From NCBI RefSeq assembly GCF_029784155.1, contig NC_073692.1, positions 325,657,406 to 325,721,405 of the forward strand: a stretch of DNA of 64,000 nt, given 5' to 3'. The translations under genes and the position numbers were made by a program. The notes under the pieces are model-generated. The model was not told where the DNA came from. It ran no database searches and saw nothing but the letters and a program-made list of their open reading frames with translations. This stretch comes from Uranotaenia lowii (Eukaryota; Arthropoda; Insecta; Diptera; Culicidae). Position 1 is the first letter of the stretch, and each line of letters starts with the position of its first letter. This document shows, in pieces, positions 1 to 13,280 of the stretch.

Positions 1-1480
1 GCATTTCGGTGAACTGTAAATTCTAATAGGCAAACTTAGTTATTAATGATTATCTGATAAAAATTCAAGTTGGTTAAATGCACTCCAGTGATCAATGTTA
101 CCCCGTTTTACGGTATTCATTATTGTAGGGTATGCATTCCAGATTCCTCGGATTTATTCGGACATGCCCGGGTTTTCGAATTTAAACGGGCAAATAAAGG
201 TCAAACTAAGGTCTTAATTAGTCTCAATTTTTCTGAACTTGTTTTATCTAATTTGATTATTTTGGGAGTTTGAAACGAGAGTTTAACGCTGCTGATGTGT
301 TTCGATTAAAAAAAATTAAATTTTTGGGTTGTTTTTTTTTTTTGAATTATCACAGAGTTCTGCTTAGATTTGTCCGGATTTTATGCTGAAAAATTCAAGA
401 TCAAATGCCCAGATAATGCAAGGAATTGTATAAAATTGTGCTTATATGTTCAGCCAAAAAAAAAATCGAGAAAAATTCTGCAAAGCTTACTTTAGGGGCC
501 CCTTTTACTTATATTAGAGTGAAACTTATCGAGGTATCATTTCAAGGGTGCCCTCTCACATGTTATATTCAAAATATTAATTCAAATTTTCTATTCCTAG
601 TTTTCTAGAACTTAAAGCAATATGATTAAGCCGGAAGCCCGGGGCGATTACCCCCATTGCCCTCCTGCCCCCTAATACGGCTTTGATCGGCACCAACATT
701 TTTGTTTCCTAGTGTTTTTTAATGTTATGATTGCCATGATCTCTAAATATTTTGTTAATTAAACATCTGATAGAAAAATTCTAAGAAAATATGTTCGATA
801 TGTTAAACTAAACTTTCTGAAATGTTCTTCAAGGCAAGAGTTTACATTGCTTCAAGCAAAATCTCACCTGTGTAAAATTGTGAAATGATATAGGTACAAG
901 CCAATTCAACATGCAATTAAATTATGCGTACATATAACTTATAATCTCATGCTTGTCAAGAGAGTCGAAATGTAAAAGATATAAATCATCTATTTCCATT
1001 GAACAGCTCTCCTATCGCTGCTGGAGTGTTTCACCACAACTTTTGATTTATATTTCCACCCGTTTCTTGTAGCACGAATCGCGGAAAAAAACAACCTACG
1101 CGTCTTCAAGGTTGCAACAGCCTTACAAGTTTCAATTCGTTGCACAGATCATCATCTTCCTGGTTTTTAGTTTATAGACAACATGAAAAAAACGGCTCGG
1201 TGGCTGCCTGGGGTATCCAATATAGGCGAATCACTTTCTCATTCCAGTCCGCCAACCTGGAACAACCAGTTTTTTCACTATCCTAGTTCAAGTTTTTGCC
1301 AGACTTCTCCTGATTAGCTGGAATTATCGGTGTCATGGTGGTTTTGAGGTGATGGACATTTCTGTTTTTTTTGTTACATTTTGCTTGGGATGATGACACA
1401 TTTTCATATATTTTACGAGTATAAAAACTGTTGAAAATTGGTCGTTTTGTTGAATTTTAAGGTCCTGGACTTGAAATTAC
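1..1480. other. AT-rich non-coding stretch with decayed repeat
   Basis: No convincing coding region is visible. Positions 140-430 contain several TGCCCGG / CCGGATTT words in AT-rich context. The same style recurs at about 11910-12250 and suggests two very old copies of one dispersed repeat. The assignment is weak because no element ends can be placed. Confidence 0.3.
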
Positions 1481-1990
1481 CAGTAAAACCAGATCACCGG
1501 ACCCACTGTGCGCAATCTCGTGGTAGCAAAAGAATTGCATCTGTAAATTGTATTGGCGCGATGATGCGTTTCTGCATCAGCGTTTTGTTTTTGTAGGTTA
1601 CTGTGGCAGCAGCAATACTAAATAATTCGAGACAAAAATTTCAATGACCGCCGCCTTGCCATTCCATGCCGCTTCGTTGAGTTGAGGAGCGCGTCAAATG
1701 GACGCCACACGACAAGATCGTGCGGACAAAATTTCTCAGCTCAGCTCAGATTACTTATTTCGCTTTGCTAGCAGAAAAGTTGCGTTGTTGCATTCAAGCA
1801 CTAAAACACCGGCATGCCCCCTTCCGATGACTGATGCTGGTTTCGATGACAGAGCTGAACTAATTCGTACAAATGGTGTTGACCTATCTTTCATTTTTCC
1901 TGCTGCTGCTGCTGCTGGATTCTCGGATGTTTGGTTGGCTGCATCATGTCCGGCTAACGAGTGGAAAGTCTTGTGCAGTAGATAAACGCA
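1480..1990 (+). other. GC-richer block with a 95-codon ORF, possible non-coding exon
   Basis: This block has a higher GC content and more mixed codon-like composition than its surroundings. It contains an ATG-started ORF at 1698-1985 with a short alanine run (GCT repeats near 1902-1917). No domain is recognised. No clear splice sites or homologous motif tie it to a gene. It could be a non-coding exon or regulatory block of the host gene further right, or chance. Low confidence. Confidence 0.18.
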
Positions 1991-2035
1991 TGCCGCTAAT
2001 GTAAATTATATGTTATAGTGAAAGCTATGCGGCAA

Positions 2036-2062
2036 TTGAATTGAATTGAATTGAATTTGAAT
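2036..2062. repeat. (TTGAA)n microsatellite
   Basis: Four perfect TTGAA units are followed by two imperfect ones. Confidence 0.8.
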
Positions 2063-2135
2063 TCGATGATAACATTTTGTTCTGAGTTCAGAAATTCAGA
2101 AAACCGATAAAAGATTTTATTAATTGCCGAGTATA

Positions 2136-2480
2136 ATCTACGCTTTTGAAACGTCAGCTTTGAAAATTGACGGAAGGTAGAAGAAATGAATAGATTTAAA
2201 AAAGAGCAAGTAGTAATAAATAATAAGCATTTTTATCACACCCATAGAAGAGGTTGCAAAAATCCAATACCTATTTAGGAAATCTGTGCTGGAAATGCGA
2301 TAAAAAGTATATTTTAACAAAGATGATATGATTAGAAAGGCACTACTGACTTAAAGACTTGAGCTGGCAAGCCAAATTAGGCATGACCACTACATTCAAG
2401 AACAAGAACAAGAAAAACATCCTATGGGATTTTCATCCTATGGGATAATTACTCCCAAAAAAATATAGCGAGAATTGAAC
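2136..2480. repeat. dispersed repeat family C, copy 1
   Basis: By eye this stretch aligns with 7935-8300. The shared order is GTTGCAAA, CCAATACC-like, AATGCG(A/C)TAAAA, AAAGATGATATG, then ACATTCAAG with AACAAGAAAAACA, and GGGATTTTCATCCTA. No terminal repeats or coding potential were seen. A third, weaker relative lies at about 2815-2875. Probably an old MITE or SINE-like family. Confidence 0.5.
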
Positions 2481-2879
2481 TAACTGCAATATCTCAACTC
2501 ATTGTTGCATTGGCCGTTTGCCGTTTGGTCGGAGTTTTCTTTTCATCCTCCTTAGCTGATATTGGCTGGAGGGTTTTTCGGGTCGGTTGGGTTGGGAACA
2601 AAGATTTTTTTTTCTAATGCCGGTTAACATACACACACAGCACTCGGCACATCATTCGACAATATCCTTGCTGGCTGATTGTTTCCATCCTGCTTTGTCT
2701 TGAGATGGGATATGGAATATGTTGCCAGTTATTAGAAAGCTTGTTAATGCCGGTCCGACATAAAATCTAATAATGATAACTCCAACTCCATGAAACTTCA
2801 TAATTGGAGTATTTAGGAGTCTGATTCCGGTAAACATGAGCAAGTAGTATTCAATAAGAAGTATCTTCATCACATGACA

Positions 2880-4005
2880 TCAATTTGTTCCTCTTGGACA
2901 TTTGATGAAAATGCTTCTAAATAAATTTTTAAGTAACATTTTCAACATCTATTCTTTTCTTCAAACTTTCTGTTAATTAGAGAGTGTATTCGGAAAAAAT
3001 TCAAAACTTTGTTGTGCGTATCACTTTTGAATGCATTAACTAAAATAGATTAAATGTTCAGCTAAGTTGCCTAGTTATGTAATGTTCACACATGCTCATT
3101 TTTGTGACGATCTGTCAAGTGGTTTTTGAGATAGCGTTCAAGGATAAGTTTTACGGCTTTAATTTTTGGGCACCACGTGCGCCAACTAAAATGAATACTA
3201 TGAACCACACTTTTTCTAAATTAAGGCTATTTTTGATAATGTTTGTTGTTTCTTGAGCCAGACATCATTTGGTAGAATTTATGACTTATTTAGATAATTG
3301 TCCTTCTTCGGAAAAAATCAACATATTTTACTTTTTACGATTCTAGATCCAAACAAAACAGATTATAAATATTGTGGTGCTATTGAAGTGTTTTCGAGGG
3401 AAAACATTCACATTGAGATGCAGTCTCCTATGTATATTTATCCAATTATCGTATCAATCGTTATGAAACACTGACTGATTTACAGCTTCTACAGATTGCA
3501 GCCTTATCAAGTACTAGACATCGATTATCAATTTTTTTTTCTCTTTGTTTATATCACGAAAATATATCTTCGTTTTGCTTTGCAGTTCGAAATTTTTCAA
3601 AATATCTCCTCACTAGCGATCCAAATGTTTTGTTTATTTTACCGCTTTTAGCTTTTATAGAAGTCAAGATTGAAGTCAGACCTGTTTATTAGTCAGTTTT
3701 TTCTCTTTTTTTTATCACTTCCCCTATTGATTGAATAGTGCTTGATAAAGCCTTTCACATTACTCAACTTTAGGGACTCTGAATAGTTGGTTTTCAACTG
3801 TTTTTGGGTCTCCCACAGGGAATTTCCTGGATTTATTTTGATCCTGTCCAAAAAATTTTGTCAGTAGCTTTGTATTGGACGCTATCTCACGCCACCAGAA
3901 ATATTGTAACCAAATTTTGTACATGTTTACTTACATCAGTAAGTAGCTTCACTAAAAGTTCCATCAGTTTCTATCCATATAGAAAGTTATTCACAGTACA
4001 AAGTG

Positions 4006-4040
<35 letters not shown>

Positions 4041-5880
4041 CCATCCAACGACCCCCTGAGCTGGCAGGTGTGTTATGCAAGAGAAGCAATATTAACCCAT
4101 TTGATTAATATTTTTCAATTGCGGGTGCTGGAGGTGTTAGCTCTATTGAGATTCCATTAACCCATTTCAGAATAACAGAGACCTAGCTGCACATTCCGAG
4201 GTTACTTTCCTCATCAATAAGCCCCGCCCAATCACAACCAAATGGCCAAATGGGACATTGAATTATGATTAGACTTTCAATGTTGTATGTTCTGACAAAT
4301 CCAGATATGAATTCAATATAATCGTTGATTATATTGATTGGTACCTTGAACCGTCCAATACAAAATTGACTCGTATTTAATATATAATAAATGATCAATT
4401 TGAGAAAAAAATATTACCACAGAATATTAAAATAACCTTACCATTTTTGTTCCATACTTATCTAAAAATTGTCCATCACTGAGAATTGCATTCGCCAGGA
4501 AACACTCTTCGGGTTATTCTTTATCAGCCGAACGCTACCACACTGTTACATGTATGTATGTATTTATGTAGTGTCATACCAATGCTTCGCTTTGCTTTCT
4601 TATTGAAGCGCAAAATGCAAAGCGACGCTTATCGCCCCGCCTGCCATCAGCCATAGATGCATCCGAATGAACTCCTAATTAGTGTAATGCAATAAGATGA
4701 ATATTAAATATAGATATCTGATAATGATAACAGGAATTAAGTAAAAGAACAATATTCAGCAGCTTCAATTTCTTAGTAAAAATGATTTACATGGATAAAA
4801 ATGAACCACCTTAATAAAATAAGTGATGTAGAGTTCATGCTTGAGACCACGTACCACTACATAATTAAAGTTCATTCGTCCCATAAAACTGTGTCACATG
4901 TTTAGTGATGGGTGTGTCATATCGGAAAGAAATGATACTGAATACTGATACCAATGCTACCCCGAATGGGTGGAATAGGACATATGCGATGACGAAAATT
5001 ATACACAGGTACAAAAAAATCGTTTTTCGAGACCACAAAATATCAGTTCCCCTACAGGTCTTCCACGAAATAAAAAAAACAGCAATTGAATAATGGATTG
5101 ATCTCACCAAAGTCCCGGGTTGTTCAATGCATAGCCTCAGACCTCGTGCTGGTTTTCGATCATCCTTCCGTACCAACAAAATGCACTGCATAGCGCCATT
5201 TCTTCATCCTGCTTGTTTGATTGTGTTGCTAAAGTGGGTAAACTTTACACCAATACCACTATTGCACTCAACTTCTTTTCCGATACACCATCATCATCAA
5301 TAATTCATTTCACAGTTGCCGCGTTTACACACAAAACATTTGCATTTTTCTTTTTTTGTTTTAACTCATGTATTGACGGGGCGTACAGCGTAACCAACAG
5401 ACTCCGTTGATTTAGTGCGTGGGTTATTGCCCTTCTATCCCCCTTTAACGGAGCGCCTGAACTTCTCCGCATTCCGAAGATTCCCTCTTTCCGTAGAGAG
5501 ACACTAAACACTTTCATACACCAACGACACCAACTGCCTATCAACAGTCAGTACATGCAAAAGGATGAACTTTCTTGAATGAGCTGCACCAATACACTTC
5601 TACAGGCGACAATTAAATGGCGTCCAACAATTTGAAACTAAAAATTTTCAATATTTGAAACACATTTTTCGATCGCCAAATGCTTAAAGGGCTTCACTTC
5701 CACTTTGAGGAGCACGGTGGGAAAGTAGAGCTGCAACACAACACTATCGTAACATCGAAATATTCTTAAAACTCGCGAAATAGTATCAAAGATGCAGAGC
5801 AAAACGTCGCGAACTGCACCTAACCAGTCTCTAACGTTGATGTCCTTCACAGTACAAAGTGTTGTACACTCCTTAATAAA
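2880..5880. other. non-coding stretch, no gene seen
   Basis: AT-rich sequence with only short random ORFs. The only notable items are the (GT)n tract at 4007 and an 18-base word TCACAGTACAAAGTGTTG shared between 3991 and about 5848. Confidence 0.5.
4007..4039. repeat. (GT)n microsatellite
   Basis: Uninterrupted GT dinucleotides for about 33 bases. Confidence 0.9.
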
Positions 5881-5884
5881 CATA

Positions 5885-6035
5885 ACTATAGAGTGAGAAT
5901 CGAACTCAAAACAACTATTAACTATTTTTATTAGTCGGACTACTTTACCAGTGAGCTACCTGAATCAGATTGCAAACGAGGGTTAATTGTTAAAGTCTTT
6001 CTGCCACGGCTTATCACCAAAAAACGCTCAGCGCT
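5885..6035 (-). repeat. tRNA-like SINE relic, copy 1
   Basis: Read on the minus strand, a TAGCTCACTGGTAAAG A-box-like word is followed by GAGTTCGATTCTC, a B-box-like word, at tRNA-like spacing. The sequence upstream of the A box (minus sense) aligns with the same part of 8200-8350 (ACGAGG(A/G)TTAATTGT and CAAAAAACG). Two diverged copies of one tRNA-derived family is the simplest reading. No tail or target duplication could be defined. Confidence 0.4.
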
Positions 6036-6639
6036 CATTCGATTCATTCGTTTTTTTCACGCATTCTTTCTGGCCAGTGGTTTTTTTTATTCTGCTTTGT
6101 CTTATGCTAGAAATGTCAGAAACAAGGTTGCCGAAAAAAACCTGTGTTTTTGCGAATAAAAATTACAATTTTCTGTGATTTTTTCCCGAAAATTCTAATA
6201 GCATGATGAAAATAGCGTAGCAAAAGGTGTGAAACATGCTGTGATTTTTTTTCACAGTTTACATGGGAAAAACCAATTAAAATTACTAATATTACCATAT
6301 ATTTCGAAGACAAATTAAGAATTAAAAAAAAAATAGTTTTACAGAAAATATATAATTTTGGAATACGTCCGATATTTAAATACTCAGTGAAACACGTGAA
6401 TATTTCCAAAATTCTGTGTTCTTTGACTTAGATTCTGTGATGAAAATTTGCTCAAAACTCTGTGAAATCGTAGATTTTTCTGTGATTTCGGCAACCTTGG
6501 TCAGAAACGATAATTTTCGATCAATTCATTTGAATTTATTTTAGGCTTCCAACAGGACAGCTTGGCCGGTAGTTGTTTGCTGGTGGTTTGATATAAGGAA
6601 ATGTTTTTTTCCTTCGTATAAGATGCGCCATCAGGATGT

Positions 6640-6985
6640 ATCCGATTTCAACGTCGAATAACTTTAAAAAAAATTCAGCCGATTTTCAAAAATAGACAAA
6701 ATTCTTTAGGGATATTTGTTGCCATTTATTCAAAACCTGCTTTGGAATACAACGTCGAATAAATGGCCAACCCCATTTGATACGCAAAAAACATTTCTGC
6801 GGGCATTCTGCATAACATTGGGCAGCATTTTTGGCTTATTTCAGCTCGTAGACTAGCTTAAAGTATGTCAATGTTTTTCGGTTTGCTGGCGTAAATTTAA
6901 CTTTTTAAATATGCCCCCAGAAAAAGGTTTGGTTCCGTTAAATCTGGTGAACGAGGAGGCTCAAAACTCCATTTTTGTGAGACAA
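6640..6985 (-). pseudogene. relic DDE transposase C-terminus
   Basis: The minus strand between about 6985 and 6720 translates, with stops, to PPRSPDLTEPNLFLGAYLK, then IYASKPKNID and a LRAEIS segment. This resembles the C-terminal part of insect DDE-type transposases (IS630/Tc1-like DDE_3 families), which carry RSPDLTP..FFLWG.LK..VY..KP. At least two in-frame stops interrupt it, and no intact N-terminal half is seen to the right. It is a dead fragment. Assignment rests on motif memory and was not searched. Confidence 0.55.
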
Positions 6986-7934
6986 CAATTTTATCGATGA
7001 ACACGCACAGTTTTTGCAACTAAACGATCGTTTTCGATGTAATGCACTTAATTCTGTTGATCTGTATCGACTCAAATCTTAAATGAATAAATGACGTTCA
7101 AATCGGTCTGACACTTGATCAGTGATTATTTCCATCCTCCTTTATCTGGTGATGAGGAACGAGATTTTTTTTATTTGCTTTCTGTTAGACACACATATGG
7201 AATTCAGTTGCACTTAGAGAACAACGTCAGCTCTCACAAAGCTAGGAATGGTTATTTGGCACAGCATCTTGTGCCAATTTTTCAACACTCCAAGGATGTC
7301 ATGATTGGAATAGGGTCTGATTTGTGGGGGATGAGTCAAGTTCTACATGTAAATCGTATTTTGTTCTTTTCGGGGAGTCGCTTCTACAGCAGGAGTAGCG
7401 CTTGCTGAAATATCCGGATAGAAACGAAGGCTCGCGTTAGCAAACAATCCTCTTTGATGATCGGGATCGAGATTGTTTTTTTTTTCCCAAAAACAATCGT
7501 TTTGCAGTAATTACCGATGGACTTTACCGTTTTGTAGGACTGTAAAATCACCTCAAATATACTGAAATAAAATCATCAGAAAAATAGCCTTGCTTTTAAG
7601 TCGAAATTCCTGGTCCATAAATTTATCCCCGGATTCAAGTTCAATTTATCGTTTCTTCAGATCAAAAACTTTTTCCCACTGTTGAAACAGTTCCTAAAAT
7701 TTTAGGTGTATATCGGAGCTTCTTTGTCTACTGATTGAGGTAATTTTTTATTTCCAGCTGAAGCAAAATATGTAAAGCAATCAAATTACCACAAACAAAA
7801 TTAATCAAACTTTTAATTTTTATTTTTACCAACAATTGCAAACCTCTGTCACTTGGTGTTATTTCTTTCCATTCGGATCTCATACTAAAGCTGAATAGCT
7901 TCTTATCTACTTAGAATATGGAACTTGATATTTT

Positions 7935-8300
7935 TAAAATGAACCTAAATTATAAGCTGAGTTAAATGCTACACCCAAAGAAGATGTTGCAAAGTTTCAA
8001 TACCGATCGGGGCTAGCTATGTGCCGAGAATGCGCTAAAATTTGCATTGTGCCAAAGATGATATGTTTGCTTTCCCGTCACTGACATAAATACTCGTGAT
8101 CTCGGGCAAAATGATGCAGGACCACTTCATACAAACATTCAAGCGAAACAAGAAAAACACTCAAGGGGATTTTCATCCTAGAAACAAGAAAAAAAAAATT
8201 GCCGTCGGTAAAAATCGAACTCTCAACCAGTTTTCTACCTTCATATTGCTCATCCGATAGCTGAACCAGTGTGCCACCTGAGACAGATGGAAAACGAGGA
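7935..8300. repeat. dispersed repeat family C, copy 2
   Basis: Diverged relative of 2136-2480, sharing the blocks AAAGATGATATG, ACATTCAAG, AAACAAGAAAAACA and GGGATTTTCATCCTA in the same order. The right end merges with the tRNA-like segment at 8200-8350. Confidence 0.5.
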
Positions 8301-8350
8301 TTAATTGTCATAGGCTTATTACAAAAAACGTATGGCGTTTGACCGGGGAT
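8200..8350 (-). repeat. tRNA-like SINE relic, copy 2
   Basis: Minus-strand A-box-like TGGCACACTGGTTCAG and B-box-like GAGAGTTCGATTTT occur at tRNA-like spacing. Flanking sequence matches 5885-6035 in diverged form. The abutting A-rich run at 8187-8199 lies on the + strand. Confidence 0.4.
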
Positions 8351-8373
8351 TTGAATAAAACATATCTCTAGGA

Positions 8374-8535
8374 GGCCGTTCAAATATTACGTAACGAAAT
8401 TTTCGGTTATTTTCAAAACCCCCCACCCTCCTACGTAACACATTTTTATCAGACTTTCGATTGAAAATTCACAAACCGTAAAAAACTGCTATACCCCCTC
8501 CCCCCCAAAACGTGTTACATAATATTTGAATGGTC
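8374..8535. mobile_element. short MITE with GGCCGTTCAAATATTACGTA-type ends
   Basis: Left end GGCCGTTCAAATATTACGTA and the reverse complement of the right end (GACCATTCAAATATTATGTA) match at all but three of 20 positions. The 162-bp interior contains opposed C-rich blocks and is non-coding. The ends resemble the widespread insect MITE type beginning GGACCGTYCA..ATTACGTAA. Confidence 0.7.
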
Positions 8536-8860
8536 TTTAGATAAAATATCGTTCGAGTTTGAATCTGAACTTGTATTTTTCTGCTTTTTAAATTGATTTA
8601 TTCATTTTTATTTTTTTTTATTTATAACTCCGTTTTCTTTGGTTGATTCTTGAAAATCATATTATTTGTGATAAACTTTACCTCTAAGTTTATGCGCCTG
8701 TTACTTCATTCGAATGCATAGAATACCTTTAAATCCAAAAAGTAAGCTAAATGGGCTGAGTTTAACTAGTCTTCACGATGCTTTTAACGACTCAAACATG
8801 TAGCTTTCAAGGAGAAATAACCCAAACCGGTCTAATTCCTTTAACAAAAAGAAAAAAGTA

Positions 8861-9772
8861 GGGGAGAAGCTGGCTATATGCGCCTATTTAGCAGAATACT
8901 GATTTTATCAAATATTTAATCGAATATGTGTTAAAAACTATATACACATGAGCAGACATCTGTTTTCTATACATTGAAGTAATTTTCATGTTGAAATCTC
9001 CTTCCGTTTTTGAGAAATCGATTTTATTATAACTGTTTGCAAAATTGCCGAACCTCGAACCGCTAAATGCGCCTATTTATTTTTTAGGCAACATTTCTGT
9101 TTTTTTTGGCAATATTTCCGTATAGTTTCATTAAAAATGCTAGGAACTGATAACTTTCATACGACAAAGCTGAAGTTTTATAAAAATGTATTTAATTTAT
9201 TATTTTATAGAAGAAAACAAAAGTTAGGGTTGCCATATTATGGAGGCAGTTCATACATAAGAAAAACTTTTCCTTATCTGTTTTGCGACCTTCAGTTCTC
9301 TCTAAATGTGTTAATTAGAGCTTGAATTCGAAGTTTTAATGATAAAAATCATATATTTATTCTATTAAACCTGTTATTTTAGAATAGCTGCATTTTACAA
9401 ACATGATATGGGCATACAAAAACACTCTCTTATTCCACTTTCTTATCATTATGAAACCATCATAAAAGCTAAAATTTGTTTAACTTTTTAAGTTCATTTG
9501 AAAAAGAAACAAAAACCACCCAACTTTTTGTTTTGAGCTTCTTTACGTAAAATTTTTGAAAATCAAAATATTAAATCAAAAGGTATCAAAACCTTGTGTG
9601 AATTATTATTATTTTTTTGAGTTGGTTAATTCATAAAATGCTTTCTTGCTTTATGTTCAAAGCGTATCACCCTCAAAATGCATTGATTAGAGATATGTTG
9701 TCTTGTCAGTCATTTCGTCAGACGGCCGTAGGAACATTTCACCCGATAGGCTAATTTAGGAAACTTTTCCCC
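8861..9772. mobile_element. TA-flanked element with GGGGAGAAG-type ends
   Basis: The left end TA|GGGGAGAAG and the right end CTTTTCCCC|TA form a short imperfect inverted repeat with TA at both junctions, as expected for Tc1/mariner-superfamily MITEs. Nothing in the interior is convincingly coding. The ends resemble those of 31144-32069, suggesting one family, but the terminal match is short. Confidence 0.5.
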
Positions 9773-10230
9773 TATATTTGTTAAAAATGGATTTTAATCG
9801 AAAAATATACAGGTTCCAATTTCAAATGATTAACTCGGACAACTAAAACATGCATATAAAAACATGATAAAATGGGTGATAGGCCATACCTTTTTTGGAG
9901 ACATGTTTTGAGCATAAGAAACATCAATCAAACGAGGAATTCCAACTTACGGATCATCTTACCCCGTATGCCAGAAAAGCTTTGGCTTTTTTAGCCTTCA
10001 CTGTAAGCCATCTATCAATTAAGTTTCAAGTTTTAACTTCATGTCTGTTTTGAAACCACGCGTAAGCTTAAGGTGCTCGTCTTGCTGTTATTCTTCCTAT
10101 CTATATTTATCCAATCTTTTATACAAACAACATTGATAGAATACTTAGGATAACATACAGAGTTATACCAATTCTGTAACATTTGGAAAGGTTTGTCTAA
10201 AATGTTAACCATTATAAACCTACAGATTCA

Positions 10231-10280
10231 GTATATTATTTCAGATGGTTCGAGAGTATATTATTTCAGATGGTTCGAGA
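10231..10280. repeat. 25-bp tandem duplication
   Basis: Two perfect adjacent copies of a 25-bp unit starting GTATATTATTTCAG and ending GGTTCGAGA. Perfect identity implies a recent slippage or repair event. Confidence 0.95.
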
Positions 10281-11559
10281 AACGGCTAGTAAAATTATCG
10301 AGAAAATAAGCATAACTCTATTGTTATGAATCTAATAATAAATCTGTCTAACGGCTAAGATTTCTTCGTGGTCTTTAATGTGTTAACATTTATAACGTCA
10401 TAATCTTGTTTCGCATTGTTTCGTAGAGCCTATTTTCATTTTTTTTTACACTTTTGTTTATATCCATATGTTGTGATTTGTTTTCTCAGCACGATATTCG
10501 ATTTAGCTTGAAGGAGTTTGTCGCGAAATCGCGATTCATTTGATTCCCGTTTGATAAAAACTAGCATCAACTTTCACTTCCTATAAGCCCGGATTTATTA
10601 GCAGTCGCTTTGAAATGGAGCAAGTTGAAAACAGGTTGATGCGTTAAACTAAACGTAATGGCGTAACCACGATCGAGTTTATTCGAACGTACCTGACTAC
10701 ATATATATGTAACCAACGATTCCAATCCAGCTTGATTGTGGTATCGGAATTGAATTTCTTTTACATGATAAATCTTTAACTTTGTATTTGTTTTTTTTTA
10801 TATAGTAAGGTCTGTCTAACCTTTTCTTAAGGTTAGTCACTCTTCTGCATCAGTAAGTTCTCTATACGCGTAACTGTATACAACTCAATCGAAAGAAGAA
10901 CACTTATCTTTAGAACGGAATCAAGAACCGAAAATTTCCGTTTCGGGTTATTGCCGTCCGGTATAATGTGATCAATTGATGTTCCTACCTACACGCGTAC
11001 TCCGTTACATGACCAGAGGAGCTAACTAGCCAAAAAAAGTGCGTTTATTTAATGACTACCGGTTGCTCGAAACTGGGATTGTCCAAATTCATACCCATGT
11101 AGGTACCGACGCTTGCAACAAACTTATAACATCGTCGAACGGCTTTACCGGCTGAATCCGACAGGAAATTGATTATCTGTACTAAGCAATCGACAACGAA
11201 CAGAAGTTACGATTTTCTTGAGGCGCACATGACAAGAAAATTTCGAACAGACTCGACCATAAAATAAGTATGTACCTCCAGAAAAAGCTGCTACCGGTTT
11301 TCTACTGTTTTTTTTTTGCTGGTGGGCAAATCGTATGCGATCGTTGTTAGGCCGATTGATTTGATTGATTTTTTGAGCTGAACAAGAGTAGGTACTTAAA
11401 ACAAATTAATGTGTTTTCGAAGCATCGTGAAAAATGTGTTCGACATGTTGATACATTTGAGTGGCATTTCTTTTAAAAGCTTTGATAACGGGTTTATACA
11501 AAAACATTCATTCTTGAAGTCACCTTCACATCACAACTTTTTTTATATGCTCTCACCCC

Positions 11560-11640
11560 ATGGCTGTAGGGAAGGGGGGTGTTCTGGGGGTTAAACCCCC
11601 CCCCCCCCCATGAAGGTCCAAAAAATGTCAAGCAAAATGT
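11560..11640. repeat. G-tract/GTTAAAC/C-tract repeat, copy 1
   Basis: A G-rich run ending GGGGGTTAAACCCCC is followed by about 14 C residues and CATGAAGGT. The same layout recurs at 61100-61190 (GGGGTTTAACCCCCC then CATGGAGAT), so this is an element edge and not a random homopolymer. Confidence 0.6.
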
Positions 11641-13280
11641 TCTTCTCTAAATTCAAAACTTTAAATTCATAATAAAATTTTGATGCACGACTAAATTTTT
11701 TCAAGAGTAACAATCTCGACTCAGAATTAAGACCTAAACCTCGAATTCTTATCCCAGGGCCACAATTCTACTATAGGTTTTATAACAATTTCTCACTTGT
11801 TGTTAGAAGCTTAAAGTTTTTACTCGAAAAACGCTATCATAAGTTGGTGCATGAATATTGGGTACCTTAGTCTCCAATATCGAATTTTCAATAAGATTAG
11901 ACTCACTAAGGTTGTCTGATTGCCGGATTTTGCCCGAATGTGTTTACCTATATGCAAAAACAAGGCAAATTTTTTTTAACAAAGTTTATCCAAATATACT
12001 GGCTTATGTGTTTTGATAAAAACAAACTACTTTTCGTTTTTTTTTCTTCTTGATTTTAATTGAAGAATTCCTAAATTTGCCTGGATATTGCCCAGATTTT
12101 GGGTTTGTAGACTTTGAATGCAATGCCCCGATTTTGTAAGGTTTTTAGATAAAATAGTCCAGATTTTCCCTGCCCGGATAAGTACAGAAAAATATCTGAT
12201 GAGCTCAGGTTTCAATAATTTCCGATGTTCTGGTTCCAATTTTTTTTTCATAGCTCTAAATTTATTGCCTGTTACCGGATTGTGGAATCTGTATTCTGTT
12301 TAAAATTCCTGATTTCCAGTTGGTTCATCATTGGAACAAAATCCTGATTTAAATCTTGGTTTTACTTTTAAAACTAAAATAAGATTCAATTTACATATTC
12401 GAAACTCATCTCTGCGGAATATAAAAAAATATTTTGAATAACAAACCATCTTTAATATTTGGATTTGAAATTTTCACTTTTTTATTAATTCTTATGCCAA
12501 ATTGAAGCTTAAAAAAGTTCCACAATGATGACTCAGAAATTAAATATCAGAGTTTCATCATTCAGAACTTTCAGTCAATTCAATAGATGAATTACAAATG
12601 AATAATTGAAGTTAAATGCCATATAGAAAATCAAAGATTCAAAATTCGAATAAGAGACTTCTCGATAACAATTCTATGTGTTCTGTACATAATTATTGGG
12701 AATTTTTGTTTGGACTGTGTATTCAGAAATCTATTTTATAGGATAGGAATTCAAAATTTGCATTTTTGTTTAAAATGCAAAATTTAGATTCGGAATTAAA
12801 ATTCAAGTTTGCCCAAAACAAAACACAAAACAGGTAAAACAAGTAAAATCTTAACTCATTTTCAAAACTGCTTTCCTTGAAAAATCTAAATTTCAATTAT
12901 TCACAGGATTTCAATGATGAAATGATTATTAATGATTATTTATTTTTGATAAAATAGCTTGTACTTCATCAGGAAATATATTTTATTGATTTGTTGTTTA
13001 GCGTTATTTATGTTGTAAATACTTTAAAAAAAAACTAAAATTTAAATGAATGGAGTTTTCAAGAGTTTTTATTTCAATTAAAGCCAAGATCCCTCATTCT
13101 AGATTCTCCCATCTTAAGGCTTTAAAAAAACTTAACACATTTGGGACTTTTTTTTCTAAAGTAATGATTGGAAATGAATTACTAGTAATATAAAAGAACT
13201 TTGACCCGAATAGTGAGATACTCTTAGTATCACTTTTTTGCTATTATTTATTAATGCCTTTTTAAAGCAAAAATGTTCTA

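Larger units (their letters stand above)
9775..13278. other. non-coding stretch
   Basis: AT-rich sequence with no supported gene. It contains the 25-bp tandem duplication at 10231-10280, the G/C-tract repeat at 11560-11615 and TGCCCGG-type decayed repeat sequence at 11910-12250. Confidence 0.5.

Noticed and set aside
7115..7408. 97-codon + strand ORF
   Set aside because: No motif and AT-rich context. It lies next to, but is not continuous with, the minus-strand transposase relic.
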